NCBI GenBank assembly: GCA_009667805.1
Contig: CM019065.1
Coordinates: forward strand, 153,858,101 to 153,922,100
Length of the DNA stretch: 64,000 bases
Direction: 5' to 3'
Origin: Leptobrachium leishanense
Lineage: Eukaryota > Chordata > Amphibia > Anura > Megophryidae
Both the position numbers and the translations under genes were made by a program. Numbering within the stretch: the first letter of the stretch is position 1; every line of letters starts with the position of its first letter. Below are positions 1 to 11,392 of this stretch, piece after piece. Below the pieces are notes generated by a model, which was not told where the DNA came from, searched no databases, and was given only the letters and a program-made list of their open reading frames with translations.

Positions 1-990
1 TGGCTTTATATGCACAGGCTTAGTCATCCTATGCAAAAACAAAAAAACACCCAAGGTTTCGGGAAACTCCTAAAGAAATTAGATCTTTATTATTAATGCT
101 ATTACACTTAAAGAAACATGTGAGTTCCCCTACCTGACGAGGACTAAATTGAGAATATATTTTGATTTGCTGCCATAAAAGAAAATCCTAAATGTTTGAT
201 GGGTAGTAAAATAGGCCATCACTTGCCTGTATACTATTACCTATATCTGTCTCTGAAGCCTACTTTTGCTAGACACTTGTTAAAGTTTGACATCTTGGAC
301 ACTACGCTCATCCTAACATATCTTCACTAGGCTAAAGCTAATGGCTCTAATATGTCATACTATGGTCAGGACCATGTAACACCTACCATTCACACCACTA
401 GAGCCTTATCAGATTGCTTTCACTAGATTAGTGTATATTTTACTGTAAACAGTGATTACAGAGAAAGTATAGCTCTTAATTTAGACATATGTATCAATGT
501 AAATCCCTCAGGCGTGCACTTCGCAATCATCACTGTAATCCGATTCCACCCTGTACAGGTCTCTAACAAATGTTGAGGTAGTTTTACGTCATTTAGGAAT
601 TTCCAATCTTGCAGCATTGGGAATGCGGATGGCAACCTTTTCCTTGTACTTCAAAATGCTATGAGGTATTATGTGATGTAGAAACTAAAAATTTCTGCAG
701 TGAAAGAGGTAGGAGGGTCCAGAGGTGTATACAAACTTTCATGCACATGGGTCTTGAAGGGTGTCGGGGTCAGCACAACCGCAATACATGATGCAAGTAA
801 ATGTCCGGAGCTCTACACTAGCAAAAAAGGTGTAAAATTGAGGGACACAATATTAGCTCAGGCACTGAACTCTCTACGAAAATGCTGGCGTAAGGAGGAC
901 ATTATAAATGAATTGTAAGGAGGGATATAACAAAAAGGAAGGCTGTGCAGGTATCTTGCCTGTATGCGGCAGACACCAGATTATATATAT
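1..990. other. No gene recognised
   Basis: AT-rich sequence. The only open frames are short and overlapping, and none resembles a known family. I see no repeat termini, RNA gene or exon with clear splice sites. Confidence 0.5.
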
Positions 991-1364
991 ATTAGGGCTG
1001 CAACTAACGATTATTTGCACAATCGATTAGTTGGCCGATTTTATTTTTTCGATTCATCGGATTAAAAAAAAATACTTTGTCTTTACTTAAAAAGGAATAT
1101 TATGGGGGGGGGATCAACCCCTGCCTCCCCTCTTTTTTTCCACAAGCTATTTGCGTAGTGTGTAAATTACTTTCGTACGTACATACGCAAATTACATACT
1201 TATCGCACACAAGGTCAGTGAGCGCCTAGGCACAGTGATGGATCGATGCTGCGTGCGCAGCTTAAGCCCATGTCTGCTTTCTCCCCAAACAAACGTTGCT
1301 ATGAGCACTCAGGTATATATGTCAGCACATAAGCAGTGTGAGAAGAGGGGAGGCACTTCACGTA

Positions 1365-1421
1365 GCATGACCACTTTAATAAGCTAAAGTGGTCAGGGTG
1401 CATAGAATGTCCCTTTACAAT
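1365..1421. repeat. Fragment of TTAAAGGGACA-type repeat end
   Basis: A small hairpin (GACCACTTTA...TAAAGTGGTC) is followed by CATAGAATGTCCCTTTA. The last part is the reverse complement of a TTAAAGGGACA-like terminus, which also appears near 42596 and 45413. Only the end is present. Confidence 0.4.
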
Positions 1422-1589
1422 AATTTCATGATGGTGGCACAGGACTCCAGACTCATGTAAGTACAAAACACCAGCGGTACAGCACCCATACAGAGTGGCA
1501 GTATCCCAGGGCTTGTGTAATAGCGCTGCTACAGTTGTAAACTGAACAAAAACAAACTGGCTATGTCTGATTTATCCCTATAACTAAAT

Positions 1590-1671
1590 CATACCAACCC
1601 AGGACATACATGAAAACGAGAGAAATCTCAATGTATCCTTCCTGGTAAAATCCTTTATAAATAAATAAATA
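1590..1671 (+). repeat. LINE 3' tail fragment
   Basis: The sequence CCTTCCTGGTAAAATCC followed by TTTATAAATAAATAAAT matches the tail that ends the LINE at 27762-28910. It recurs at 20695-20745 and 41403-41468. The AAAT-rich end is on the right, so the fragment is plus-oriented. Only the tail is kept, consistent with extreme 5' truncation. Confidence 0.6.
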
Positions 1672-1949
1672 ATACCGAGTAAAGCAGCAGCATGTCTTCT
1701 CCAATCAGCTCCGAAGCATTCAAAGGGTATAAAGTTTAACTCAGTCTGACCCTAAACAGTGTGTGTTGTACACAAATCGAATCAAACGACAACTGATTAA
1801 TCGATAATGCGAATAGTTGACAAACATTTTCCTTTTTTTTTTATATTTAGAATTTTTATTTTGTATATAAGTCAGCGTACAATCAGACATATTACAGGAA
1901 GGGCCACGTAGGACCACCCAAAACTGACAGCATAGGTGCCTCGTATGAA

Positions 1950-2438
1950 AAATTCTAATTTTGTTTCATCAGTCCACAGAACACTATCCCAAAACGTCTG
2001 TGGTTTGTCCACATGACTTTTGGCATACTGCAGTCGACTCTTCTTATTCTTTGGAGACAGCAAGGGGGTGCGCCTGGGAGTTCTGGCATGGAGGCCTTCA
2101 TTACGCAGTGTGCGCCGTATTGTCTGAGCTGAAACTTCAGTACCCACATCTGACAAATCTTTTCTCAGTTCCTCAGCAGTCACACGGGGACTTTTCTCCA
2201 CTCTACGCTTCAGGTAGCGCACAGCAGTCGAAGTCAGCATCTTCTTTCTGCCACGACCAGGTAGCGTTTCAACAGTGCCCTTTGCCTTGAATTTGCGAAT
2301 GATGCTTCCTATGGTCTCTCTTGGTATGTTTAACATCTTTGCAATCTTCTTATAGCCATTGCCCTTCCTGTGAAGAGTAATCACCTCTTCTCTTGTCTTC
2401 CTGGACCATTCTATTGACTTCACCATGTTTGTAACCAC
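1950..2438 (-). pseudogene. Tc1 transposase, C-terminally truncated
   Basis: This encodes the N-terminal part of a Tc1/mariner-superfamily transposase, which binds the element's inverted repeats and cuts and pastes it. From the start at 2438, residues 8-60 form a helix-turn-helix of the paired type (KIAKMLNIPRETIGSIIRKF). It is followed by a GRGRK AT-hook-like linker, a second helix-turn-helix near residues 75-115, and the first catalytic motif WTDETK near residue 155. The similarity ends just afterwards. The remaining residues to the stop at 1872 are unrelated flanking sequence, so the second aspartate and the glutamate are absent and the copy is dead. The stretch around [14 protein letters not shown] is in frame here but frameshifted in copy B. 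Confidence 0.8.
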
Positions 2439-2802
2439 ACCAGTAAATGTCTAGAAGGAGATGAGTATCACAGTCATTTTAAAGCTGCCTAATTGGTGCT
2501 TGTTATGCTTTATTGCTGCTCCGTGACATCCACAGGTGTTTTCAATACCTGATTGAAAACACTTGAATGAACCTCTGTTCTTCAGAGTGGTAGTCTTTAA
2601 GGGGTTGAATAATTGTGTCAATGAAGAATTCACAAAATAAACATTTACTACTGTATTACAAAACCAATTGATGTCATTTTAGTTGCATATGGTTCTTTAA
2701 AAAGTCCTAATAGGATTTCATTCTGAATACAATTACAAATGTACACTAAATTCCCTAAAACCCTTTACAGCATTGGGGGTTGAATAATTTTGAACACAAC
2801 TG
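1950..2802 (-). mobile_element. Tc1-type transposon, truncated copy A
   Basis: The right end (GGTTGAATAATTTTGAAC...ACTG followed by TA) is the Tc1 terminus, also seen in copy B at 22744-24359. The sequence matches copy B inverted, from the 5' untranslated part through the DNA-binding domain to the first catalytic aspartate. It then stops matching near 1950, so the 3' half and left terminus are missing. Confidence 0.8.
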
Positions 2803-2819
2803 TATAATATATATATAAT

Positions 2820-4195
2820 CTCCCCCAATACAGACTTGTGTGTGTGTGTGTCCCATATAGACCTCAGACCAGACTCAAGCAGGAAAAAGAAGGAGGGCAC
2901 TGGCTCACAGGTAGCAAGGAGGGATGAAGAGGGGAGGCAACCGAGATCTTCAGAACACCTCGAGTGATGAGCAGGTGAATGGGGACTCAGAGCGCCGCTA
3001 GGTGAGAGAGATCTACAGGACACGGTGCATGCGCCGTGTGCTGCAGATCCTGCCCCTCCCCTCCCGCGGCCAAAGTTAAACTTTTCCAACTCTCGCCACT
3101 CAGCGACGCATAAAGCCGCCGGCTGAGCGAGGGCGACGGAAAATGCGTTCACACTGAGCATGTCTCAACGCGTGGTGCCGCTTAGAGGTGCCGCGCGGCG
3201 CTTCGTGCTCAGTGTATCTCAGGCTTAACTTCTTAAACTGTACAGGCTGCATTGAGTGACCCTCCCTCCAGTCCCGTTATGCCGTTATCGCTGTGTGAAG
3301 CAGAAGAGTTTCCTCCTCCCACACAGCTGTCACTTGGCAGAAGGAATATTGAATATCCCCCCCCTGCCAGGGACCAACTCAGGGACTGATGACAAAGCAT
3401 GTCATGCCAGGCCGAGCGAAGGGCTGCTAGGGGTGGCTACATTTCATACATTTGTGGTCATCCTCCTGCCGTCGGCTATAGAAAGTGCTGAAATAGCACT
3501 TCGGAAGTCTAGGAATAGCATGCCCTTTTGGAGCTGAGGCTGGCCTTCGGCCCACCTACAATGCGTGTACTCTGATAGCGTAATTGGCTGCTGTGGTCCC
3601 GCAGCAGATATTGATGCAATAAGCGCATGTGCAATGTAGGCAGGCCAATCGCATATAACAGAAGGCTGTGGGGCGTGCTATACCGACTCACAGTTTTTAG
3701 GCCCACTCTCCGTGGGGATGGCAAAGCACGCCCTGCAGCGTGAAAGGGTTAAATCACGACTGGTAACCACTTCCCATGTTGTGGTTTCACTTTGTAACTC
3801 CTCAGCGCCATATTAAAGTTCTGATCTATTTATTCTGTGTACTGACCATAGCTCGTTTTCTTGGCTACTCTTTGTGCCTTCACCCTGTATTGCGATTACT
3901 CCTGTGTAGGAGGATTACCTCTAAATTCCACTGACTACGTTTGCGAATTAACCCTTTGTTGTTCTGTTTCTCTTGTGTACAAATCATGGCTACTCTCACA
4001 GATTACATTTGTGCTTTAACACCTCATTGACAATGCATACTGTGTACCAGACTCGCACAACATGCGGTAGAATTTCGTGTGGCCCATGAGTAGGTATGGC
4101 AGCCGCCTGGGCCTCGGCTAGCCCTGTTGAGGGGGTGTGTGTGGATGCGACTGAATGTGCGTGGGTATATTTGACTGCGTGTGGATGAGTGACTG
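2820..4195. other. No gene recognised
   Basis: GC content is mixed, with a short TG run near 2838. There are overlapping short frames on both strands but no motif or repeat terminus I can name. The stretch 3030-3200 is GC-rich with several CpGs. I would not call it a promoter without an adjacent transcript. Confidence 0.4.
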
Positions 4196-4197
4196 TA

Positions 4198-4640
4198 GGG
4201 GTGATTCACAAAGTGGCGAACTTGCCACTGAATTGCACCAAACGGCGAATCTCACCGTACATGCAATTTCGTGACATTTCATCTATTCACAAAGCGGTCA
4301 ATTCCCCAAATACTGGCAAATTGATGGCGAAATACGCTATAATTCACCGTAGATCGCTGGTCTTCGGCAGTGGCAAAATTGTCCTGTAGAGAAGTGATGG
4401 TTAATCTATTCACAGAACTCCGAACTTCACAAATTGCTGACATCCTCTTGTCTCTGACAGCTCGCATCTGTGAGCATTCTAGGAGACAGCACCTGTGGAC
4501 TGTTGCTGTGAGTGCGTGCACAGCACCAATCCATCGTTCTACGCAGGTGCTGAATAAGATGCATATGAAAGTACGCAAGTTTCGCGTGATACACAATTTG
4601 CAAAGCGTACGTACAAAAGTTATGGCCGGGTCGGAATAGG
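4198..4640. repeat. MITE-like palindromic repeat, old copy
   Basis: It contains GTGATTCACAAAGTGGCGAA and the sequences TTGCACCAAACGGCGAA and CACCGTACATGCAATTT. These motifs recur at 7891, 38330, 42311 and 60346. This copy is diverged and its exact ends are not visible. It has no coding capacity. Confidence 0.5.
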
Positions 4641-5629
4641 GACCTTAGACTTCATTCTAAGAAAACATTATCCGCAGCAGCATGTCTTTAACACAAAGCC
4701 TTTGATTTTGAAATGTTTCATAGTCTACAAAGAAGATCATTATTTATTGTGTAAATATTGCTGGAAGTTAGTAATGATCTAGTAAATGACATATTTCGAG
4801 GGTGTGAAACTGTGAAACATTTCCTTATATTCTTAGACTTTTTGAATAATGTTTTTTTCTTTTTAGCAAATACAGGATATAAACAGTAAGAAATATGAAT
4901 TAAAACTAATAGTGTCTTCCATACATCATGCGTAAATCTTTATTATTTAACTTGTTTTTTTTATAGCAGATATGAAAGAGTTTGGAGACACATTATTAGC
5001 GGCTGTCGTGATCCGTGTTTATTAATAACTCTGTTATAAAGATGGTCTCTTCATCATACTGATGCATGTGGCAAGGAGGGGGTCACCTTTCCGTTCTTCT
5101 AGGCGAAGAACAAAGAAAGGAAGAATAGTCTCTCTCTATGCTTCCTGGTCCTGGTCTGTCCACTATTGTCCCTGGGAAGATATTGTCCCTGACAGACGCC
5201 ATGTGTAAGTCTGACGGCCTCCCCGGTGTACCACCCAATACTTTCTTGTTTCAAGGTAATTATTCGGAACCCCCTGAGACCAATAAAGATATACAAAGAC
5301 ACTCATTGTATAGAACACAAATTCAAAGAGAAATTCTAGATTGTTGTAGAGGCCAACAGGTCATTTGAATTAGTGTTCTACAATATGTCCTGTATTAGTG
5401 TGTAAATATAGGGCTATGAAACCAGGCAGAATCAGAATGGCAATTATTTATCAGGATGTGCAATCTAAGCAGCAAACTTATGAAATCATAGACAATTCTA
5501 GACCTGAGTTCCAAGGACGAGACATTACATTTAAATAAATAGCAAATTCCAAATGTATAATTGCTTTGTCTTTTTTAAAATATTCAATAGAAATATGTAA
5601 CAATGACATATCAATCTACTCTTTTCATA

Positions 5630-5812
5630 CAGGTCTATTCACTAAAAGGTGCAGTCTGTAGAATTGGCAGAAGAAGACGAGAACAATGTAGACCAAATAG
5701 CCGATTTGGAAAGTGAGATAAATGGGTGATTTTTTTCAGGTTTGGCTATTTTGACCTAGAATTTTCACTTCTGCCAATTCTTCTGATTTTTCACCCTTAG
5801 TGAATAGACCTG
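5630..5812. mobile_element. Palindromic MITE (CAGGT terminus), 183 bp
   Basis: The left end CAGGTCTATTCACTAA is mirrored by TTAGTGAATAGACCTG at the right. Inside, GCCGATTTGGAAAGTGAGAT and GGTTTGGCTATTTTGACC also occur in the MITEs at 26509, 28622 and 44488. The flanks are ATA on the left and ATG on the right, compatible with a 3-bp target duplication carrying one mutation. Confidence 0.75.
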
Positions 5813-5819
5813 ATGGTTA

Positions 5820-7315
5820 AAAGCACTGTATAACCTCACCGATCCAACATCATTTTACCCTCCTGTGTATTTTTTAATTAGTATTATTATAGAGGTGATG
5901 TCGCACACTGTGTTTTATTACTTTATTGACACTAATTTCAATATTGTTTTTCCTCATGTTTTCCGATGATCATCTGTATGTTGGACATACATCTGCAATT
6001 ACCTATTTTGCACTCCTTTATTTTTCTGTACACCTTATATTTTTTCTCCTCAATAAAAATTGGGAAAGAGAAAAACTTTCTAAAATCAAAATGGGTCAAC
6101 ACTCGTTTTTTCAAATAAAAAGAAAATATGTACATCATGTAAAAAAAAAAATCACATCATTAAAAATGTTTCTATCGGTCCTCCTTGTCACTTGCGGTCT
6201 GTTTTTAATCTCTGTGGAACACAGAATCACAATTTAGCCAGAACTAGACTTTAACCTTCTAAGGGCCTGGGCAGTCCTGCCAGTGTGTGAGAGCGTGCTC
6301 AGCTTCTGGGTCTGGCCAAAACCCAAAGCCAGAGCTCTGACAATTGGTTTAAACTGATATGCAGGCATTACGCACACATACAGATATTTTTACATATCAG
6401 GGGTGTGTTTAGGCTCGGCATTGCCCCAGGCAGGCACTCCAGATTAGCTACCAGCCGCACCCAAAATCAAATACATTTGAACAGCAGCTGTGAATATTTG
6501 TTTTAATTTTATCTAGGACATTTATGTCATTGACCTACCCCCCTCCATTCTGCTGCTCTAAACCGAGGTCTTGTTGGCCTGTGCAAGAATACATGCCTGC
6601 TGCATATTGAAAGTACAGCAACACCTTGTTTCTATACTGTACATGGATTTTCAGCAGTTATAACCACCTGAATGTTTTCCCTGTACAGTTGTGAGGGACC
6701 GTAAAGCGCTACTTTTTTTAAGTAATAGAGGATGACAGTAATGTGCTCTCTGAGAATTTTGTTTCTTTCAAGGGAGAACAATAATCTTGCATTAAAAGGA
6801 TCTGCAGATGTTGTATTATATGTTAACATTAATTTTTCATTGTATTTCAGTGTAAAATTATGTATACAGATTTTTGGTAGTAAATGGATAAATACTTATT
6901 AGAATCTTTATATACTTTTATACTTTTATTTTTCACGATTTTTGAACACATGCATTTTCTGTATGTGTGAGCAAAAGGCACAAAATAATTTCCCATTAAT
7001 GGTCAATGTTGCTATCAGGTAACAGGGTTTTTGGAATTTGTTTAAAGGAAAATAGGCAGTGGTGGCTCTTTAATTAGGCGAATGAGGTTGCCATCTAAGG
7101 CCTCGTGCTTACAGGGCCTCGCAGCCACCTACTTTGCATAATGCACATGCAAGCAGCACAATAAATTATTTTGTGCTGCCTGTACTGCGTATTCTGGCGG
7201 CAGGTGTCTGACATTAGAGAGGGTGTGCGGACATCTGTCGCCCACTTGTTTCTCATCCGGCCACACCCTGCCTGCTTGTTACCACGCACCACCACAAATC
7301 GACGATCCCTCATTC
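5820..7315. other. No gene recognised
   Basis: AT-rich sequence. An open frame of 103 codons at 5926-6237 has hydrophobic stretches, but its composition is what AT-rich DNA gives by chance, and I see no family resemblance. No repeat terminus was found. Confidence 0.4.
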
Positions 7316-7319
7316 TGCT

Positions 7320-7665
7320 CACAGTGGGTTCTGATGTCTGAGTATACATGTATCTTGGGTCTGATGTCAGGGTATACATGTTTGTGGGGTCTGATGTCTG
7401 GGTATACATGTATCTGGGGTCTGATGTCTGGGTATACATGTTAATGGGGTATGATGTCTGGGTATACATGTTAATGGGGTCTGATGTCTGGGTATACATG
7501 TTAATGGGGTCTGATGTCTAGGTATACATATATCTGGGGTCTGATGTCTGGGTATACTTGTATATGGGGTCAGTGTCTAGATATACATGTATCTGGGATC
7601 AGTGTCTAGGTATACATGTATCTGGGCTCAGTATCTGGGTATACATGTATCTGGGGTGAAGACAT
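7320..7665 (+). repeat. Minisatellite, about 30-bp unit
   Basis: About eleven tandem units of the type GGGGTCTGATGTCTGGG followed by TATACATGT and a variable TATCT or TAAT. The later units near 7565-7660 have shortened to CAGTGTCTAGGTATACATG. Unit length is a multiple of three in much of the array, which explains the repetitive open frames on both strands. Confidence 0.9.
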
Positions 7666-7890
7666 ATCCGTTGATTAAGCCTCACCTCAGGACTGTATTA
7701 TATTGGCTTGTATAGTGTTGGCATCGTCTGCTGTCTTTTAATACTCTATCAATTCTGCATTGAACAATGAGTAGAACTAACCAATTTGCTCACCAAAACC
7801 TCCTAAATGTGGCCTATTGTGTTGTTGTAAAGATACCTGCTTAGAAAGTAAAGGAGCTGCTGAAGACTCAAAAAGCTCCTCATATACTAA

Positions 7891-8350
7891 CAGGGTTAGT
7901 CAAAGAGCGTTGAATTGGCCCTGAAATTGCACCGAACAGTGAATTTCCCCATGTGGTGCAATTTTCAAAAAGCTGGCAGTTGACCAAATATTGGTGAATT
8001 GCCAGCGAAATACAGTGCTGTGCGACGGCAGTGGACCTCCTATAGAGAAGTAATGGTTAATCTTTTCAGAGAACGCCAAACCGCATTGAAATGTCAGTGA
8101 AATGCCCTGATTTTCAGTGATTTCATTTGACAGGTTTAATCAGAATACTGCAGAAAAGCACTTCCCAGCAGTGTGTGGATTCAAATGCTGCATTGAAATC
8201 TATGGGTCAAAAGCCTTGTTTCTTTGAAAAAAGTTAGGAAACCTAAAATTTCCCCCAACAAATGCCTAAAAAATACAATAGGAATAAATAAGTAAAGAAA
8301 CGTTCATTCTATTGGTAGTAATCTACTTCCCATTCTTAAATAAGCAATAA
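7891..8350. repeat. MITE-like repeat (CAGGGTTA terminus), degraded
   Basis: It starts CAGGGTTAGTCAAAGAGCG and contains TTGCACCGAACAGTGAATTT, as in the copies at 42311 and 60346. The right end is not clear. Confidence 0.5.
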
Positions 8351-8538
8351 AAAAATTCAAAATAACTCATAAAAAAAACGAAAAACCAACTGATCTGAAT
8401 CACCCGAAATGATCTGAATCGCCGAAATGATCCGAATCGCCGAGATGATCCGAATTACCAAATCAAACCAATCCGAAATGAAAGAAAAACTGTTCAAAAT
8501 TATCCGAAACGAAAAAAAAGGTCATGCACATCCTTACA
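8350..8538. repeat. CGAAA-rich element, right-end fragment
   Basis: Repeated CCGAAATGATC-type words lead to TCATGCACATCC at the right. This is the terminus found on the CGAAA-rich element at 26349-27482. Only about 190 bp is present. Confidence 0.5.
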
Positions 8539-8562
8539 AACCATGCATGTGTGGTACTTTAA

Positions 8563-9187
8563 CCCCTTAAGGGCCACTGACGTACCCTGTACGTCCTGTC
8601 CTCGGGTCTCCCTTACAGGGTACGTCAGCGGCGCCTAATCCCCCTCCCGCCCGATACTCACCTCCCTCGCTGGATCCCTCGGCGATCTGGCATCGAGGCT
8701 GATGACGTCGCCACGCTGCGTGGCGATGTCATCAGCAGGCGTCCCCATGCAAAGCAATGGAGGGGAGGGGGGGCTCCTTCGGAGCCCTCTATCTCCCCAA
8801 CCATTGCAGCTAGGGAGATGCTTTTTACACCGCTGAAAAGGGGAGAGTCTCCCCTTTTCAGCGGTGTATAGCTATAGCATTAACTGTTTTGCCGCCGGAT
8901 CACGTTTCGGCGCCAATTGGCGCCAAAACGGGATTCGAACCTGGAGGGGGGCTGACATCTTGGATGCCAGCCAAGCCTCCAGGTCCCCCCCCACCCACTG
9001 ACAACCTCACCATATGTGTGAGGATGTCAGTGGGCCAGTTAACCATCTAGCTGCCATGTAGAGATAAGGGGATCCTAAGGATCCCCATATCTCCCGATCC
9101 ATGGCAGCTAGATGGTCATATTTGACATCATTTGAAAGGCCTGATTATGGCCTTTCCAATGATACCAAACATGACCAGGTTTGGTTT

Positions 9188-9218
<31 letters not shown>

Positions 9219-9722
9219 TAAAAAAATGATTTTTTTTTAAAGTTTTTTTTGTCTGGGGGGGTTTAATTAAATAGGACCTAGGCTGTCATCTAAAAATAAT
9301 TAGCACAAAATGGTCAGAATGAGCGCAGCGCACATAGGTGAACTGTCTCAGCAGTGAAGGGGTTAAAAAGCAAACGCATGTAAAAATTGGGTATTTCTAG
9401 TCTCGGGACAAAATTTTGAACCTATTTAGCCGGGGTCTTTTTGGGTGGTTGTAGATTTTGGGGATTAAATTACGAAAAAGTGTGTTTTTACCATTCTTTC
9501 CTCATATTTCATATTTTTTTTATAGTAGATTATTCGATATGATGGAAATAATGGTATTTCTAGAAAGTCCATTTAATGGCGGGAAAAAGGGTGTATAATA
9601 TGTGTGGGTTGAATAAACGAGTAAGAGGAAAATTTGACCTAAACACTAACAGCGCAGAAACGTAAAAACAGCATCGGTCACTAAAAGAGGGATTTGTGTA
9701 AAACCGCCCGGTCACTAAGGGG
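8563..9722. mobile_element. piggyBac-type non-autonomous element, hairpin-rich
   Basis: TTAA at 8559-8562 and at 9723-9726 flank the element. Its ends are CCCCTTAAGGGCCACTG on the left and, read inward from the right, CCCCTTAGTGACCGG. A TTAA target and CCC-starting termini are the piggyBac signature. There is no transposase frame. The left 600 bp consists of consecutive hairpins, for example near 8580-8630, 8683-8745, 8822-8870, 8895-8930, 8938-8985, 9000-9040 and 9041-9120. An inner GTGAAGGGGTTAA at about 9355-9366 may be an alternative or older end. Confidence 0.75.
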
Positions 9723-9807
9723 TTAAAGGGAAATAGTTTTAGTTTTTGGATTTTAAAATAAGATTCAAAAGTAATAGTTTCACTTTAGATTGATATTTTT
9801 TTTTTAA

Positions 9808-11044
9808 CCCTTTCGCTGCTGAGGCTTTTCCCACCTCTGTGCTGAGGTCATTTTTTCTGGTTTTGCTCATCATGTTTAAACGTGTTTTGAAGGCTTATTT
9901 TAGTATATGACCCAGACATATTACATGTCGTTCTTTCCGTCAGACTCGGCAGATTCAGAATATGTCATTATTATATGTATACGTCATGACCTGTCTGTAT
10001 ATTATAACAAAAAATGCAATAAAATATGATTTTTCAATAATTTACAATGTGTAAAGTGTTTTTTTTCACATTTTAACACGCGAGCAATTGCGGTTATATT
10101 TTGTATGGGGTGCGCTTGTTAAAAAAATTAGAGATGGGGTCTCGTTACATTTTTTTTTGGGGGAAATTACGCGATTTTTAACAAACGCACCGCATGCAAA
10201 AATCGTTAGTGCAGCATCATTGTTCACAATATAATTGAAATGGGAACAATATTGCTGCATTAACAAACCAAAAAAAAGAAAAAAAACTTGTTTATTTTTT
10301 TTTTATAATTTTTTTTAAATATTTTTTTTTTTTTTTTTGTTAATTTTTTTTTTTTTTACAAACTTTTTCACTTTCGTGTTTAGTATCGTTGGAACGGCCA
10401 TGCTCTGGCCGATCCAACAATAACAATCTTTAACCCCTAGCTGCCACGGATCGGGAGATAGGGGGTTCCAATGAACTCCCTATCTCCACCATTGGTGGCA
10501 GCTAGGGGTTAACTCCAGGACTGGCGTCATCGTGCTATGCACGATGACGCCAGTCCTCAGGGGGAGTTCCCGGAGGCTTGGCCGACATCCAAGATGTCGG
10601 CCAGCTCCGGGAAAGGATCACGAACCGGCGCTTTTCAGCGCCGATTCGTGATCCGGCTCCCCAGGGGTTAATGCCAGGTACCATTTGGAAGGGCAGGCTG
10701 TGCCCTTCCAAATGGTGCCTGGGTTAACCCCCGCAACGCCGCCGATCGGGAGGGAGAGAGGTCCGAAGGACCTCCCCCCCCTCCCTTTCAGGCGCCTCCT
10801 CCGCACATGCGGGGGGGCGCCTGAATTAGGTGTCATCGCGCTGCCGCGATGACACCTAATTAGGCCGGCGGCGGTTCCGGATGCTGGGCTAACATCGAGG
10901 ATGTCAGCCCGCACCGGGGGGGCCAGCGATCGGCCGGAACCCGGCCGAACGCTGACCCCAAAGGCTGGACGCGCTCAGCGCGTCCTCCGCACGCAACGTG
11001 ACATGCGGTTGGACGCGCTGAGCGCGTCCGCCGCAGCGAAGTGG
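9808..11044. mobile_element. piggyBac-type non-autonomous element, copy 1
   Basis: Flanked by TTAA at 9804-9807 and 11045-11048. The ends are CCCTTTCGCTGC and, on the right, GCAGCGAAGTGG. A second copy in the same orientation lies at 25163-26345. The first 600 bp is AT-rich and the rest is a chain of GC-rich hairpins, including ones near 10440-10510, 10524-10555, 10570-10610, 10618-10652, 10675-10725, 10790-10825, 10828-10865, 10868-10915 and 10968-11030. The short open frames here are by-products of the palindromes. It has no transposase. Confidence 0.8.
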
Positions 11045-11145
11045 TTAAATCTCCAGCTCTGGGCACTCAGTTACTTCGAAACGGAAGTAGATGGTTATTG
11101 GCTAAGTTAAGACTTGGCATCCATGGCCCAACAGACGTTTTGGGC

Positions 11146-11369
11146 CTACTGTGGCCCCTATTACGATCTCCACGCTAACGGTAGCGCTTACCTGCGTGAG
11201 CACTACCGTTAGCTGCGGTATTTACCTCCTATTACAATCCAAACGCAAACGGGTTAAAAAACCCGCTTGCGTTTGGGACCTTGCGCTTCTCAGCGCAAGG
11301 TTACTGCACTTTGCGCTCCCTGTACTTAACATGGGGAGCGCAAAGCGTTAATCAGCGTTAGGATTACAA
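11146..11369. repeat. Snap-back repeat family A, left part (split by L1)
   Basis: A series of hairpins: TAACGGTAGCGC...GCACTACCGTTA, CCAAACGCAAACGGG...CCCGCTTGCGTTTGG, ACCTTGCGC...GCGCAAGGT, and TTTGCGCTCCC...GGGGAGCGCAAAG. The same order of hairpins occurs at 14734-15260. The repeat continues after the L1 insertion at 13503. Confidence 0.75.
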
Positions 11370-11392
11370 TGTCCCAGCACGCAGGTACGGAC

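Larger units (their letters stand above)
993..1830. mobile_element. hAT-like DNA element, degraded
   Basis: It starts with TAGGGCTGCAACTAACGA, followed by ATCGATTAG-type sequence. This matches the terminal pattern of a common vertebrate hAT group. Near 1780-1815 the phrase GATTAATCGATAATGCG looks like the inverted subterminal part of the other end, but the last bases are eroded, so the right limit is approximate. It has no transposase frame. It carries a LINE tail (1590-1671) and a short hairpin fragment near 1365-1420. Confidence 0.5.

Noticed and set aside
3030..3200. CpG-island promoter
   Set aside because: GC-rich, but there is no adjacent transcript, TATA or exon signature. GC-rich repeats are frequent here.
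5926..6237. 103-codon frame with membrane-like segments
   Set aside because: AT-rich translation bias. Phe, Leu, Ile and Lys dominate as expected by chance.
7095..7499. Repetitive peptide frame (MYTQTSDP units)
   Set aside because: It is a translation of the 30-bp minisatellite.
10618..11110. Several open frames of 66-98 codons on both strands
   Set aside because: They come from GC-rich palindromes in the piggyBac-type element. Frames mirror each other and differ between the two copies.
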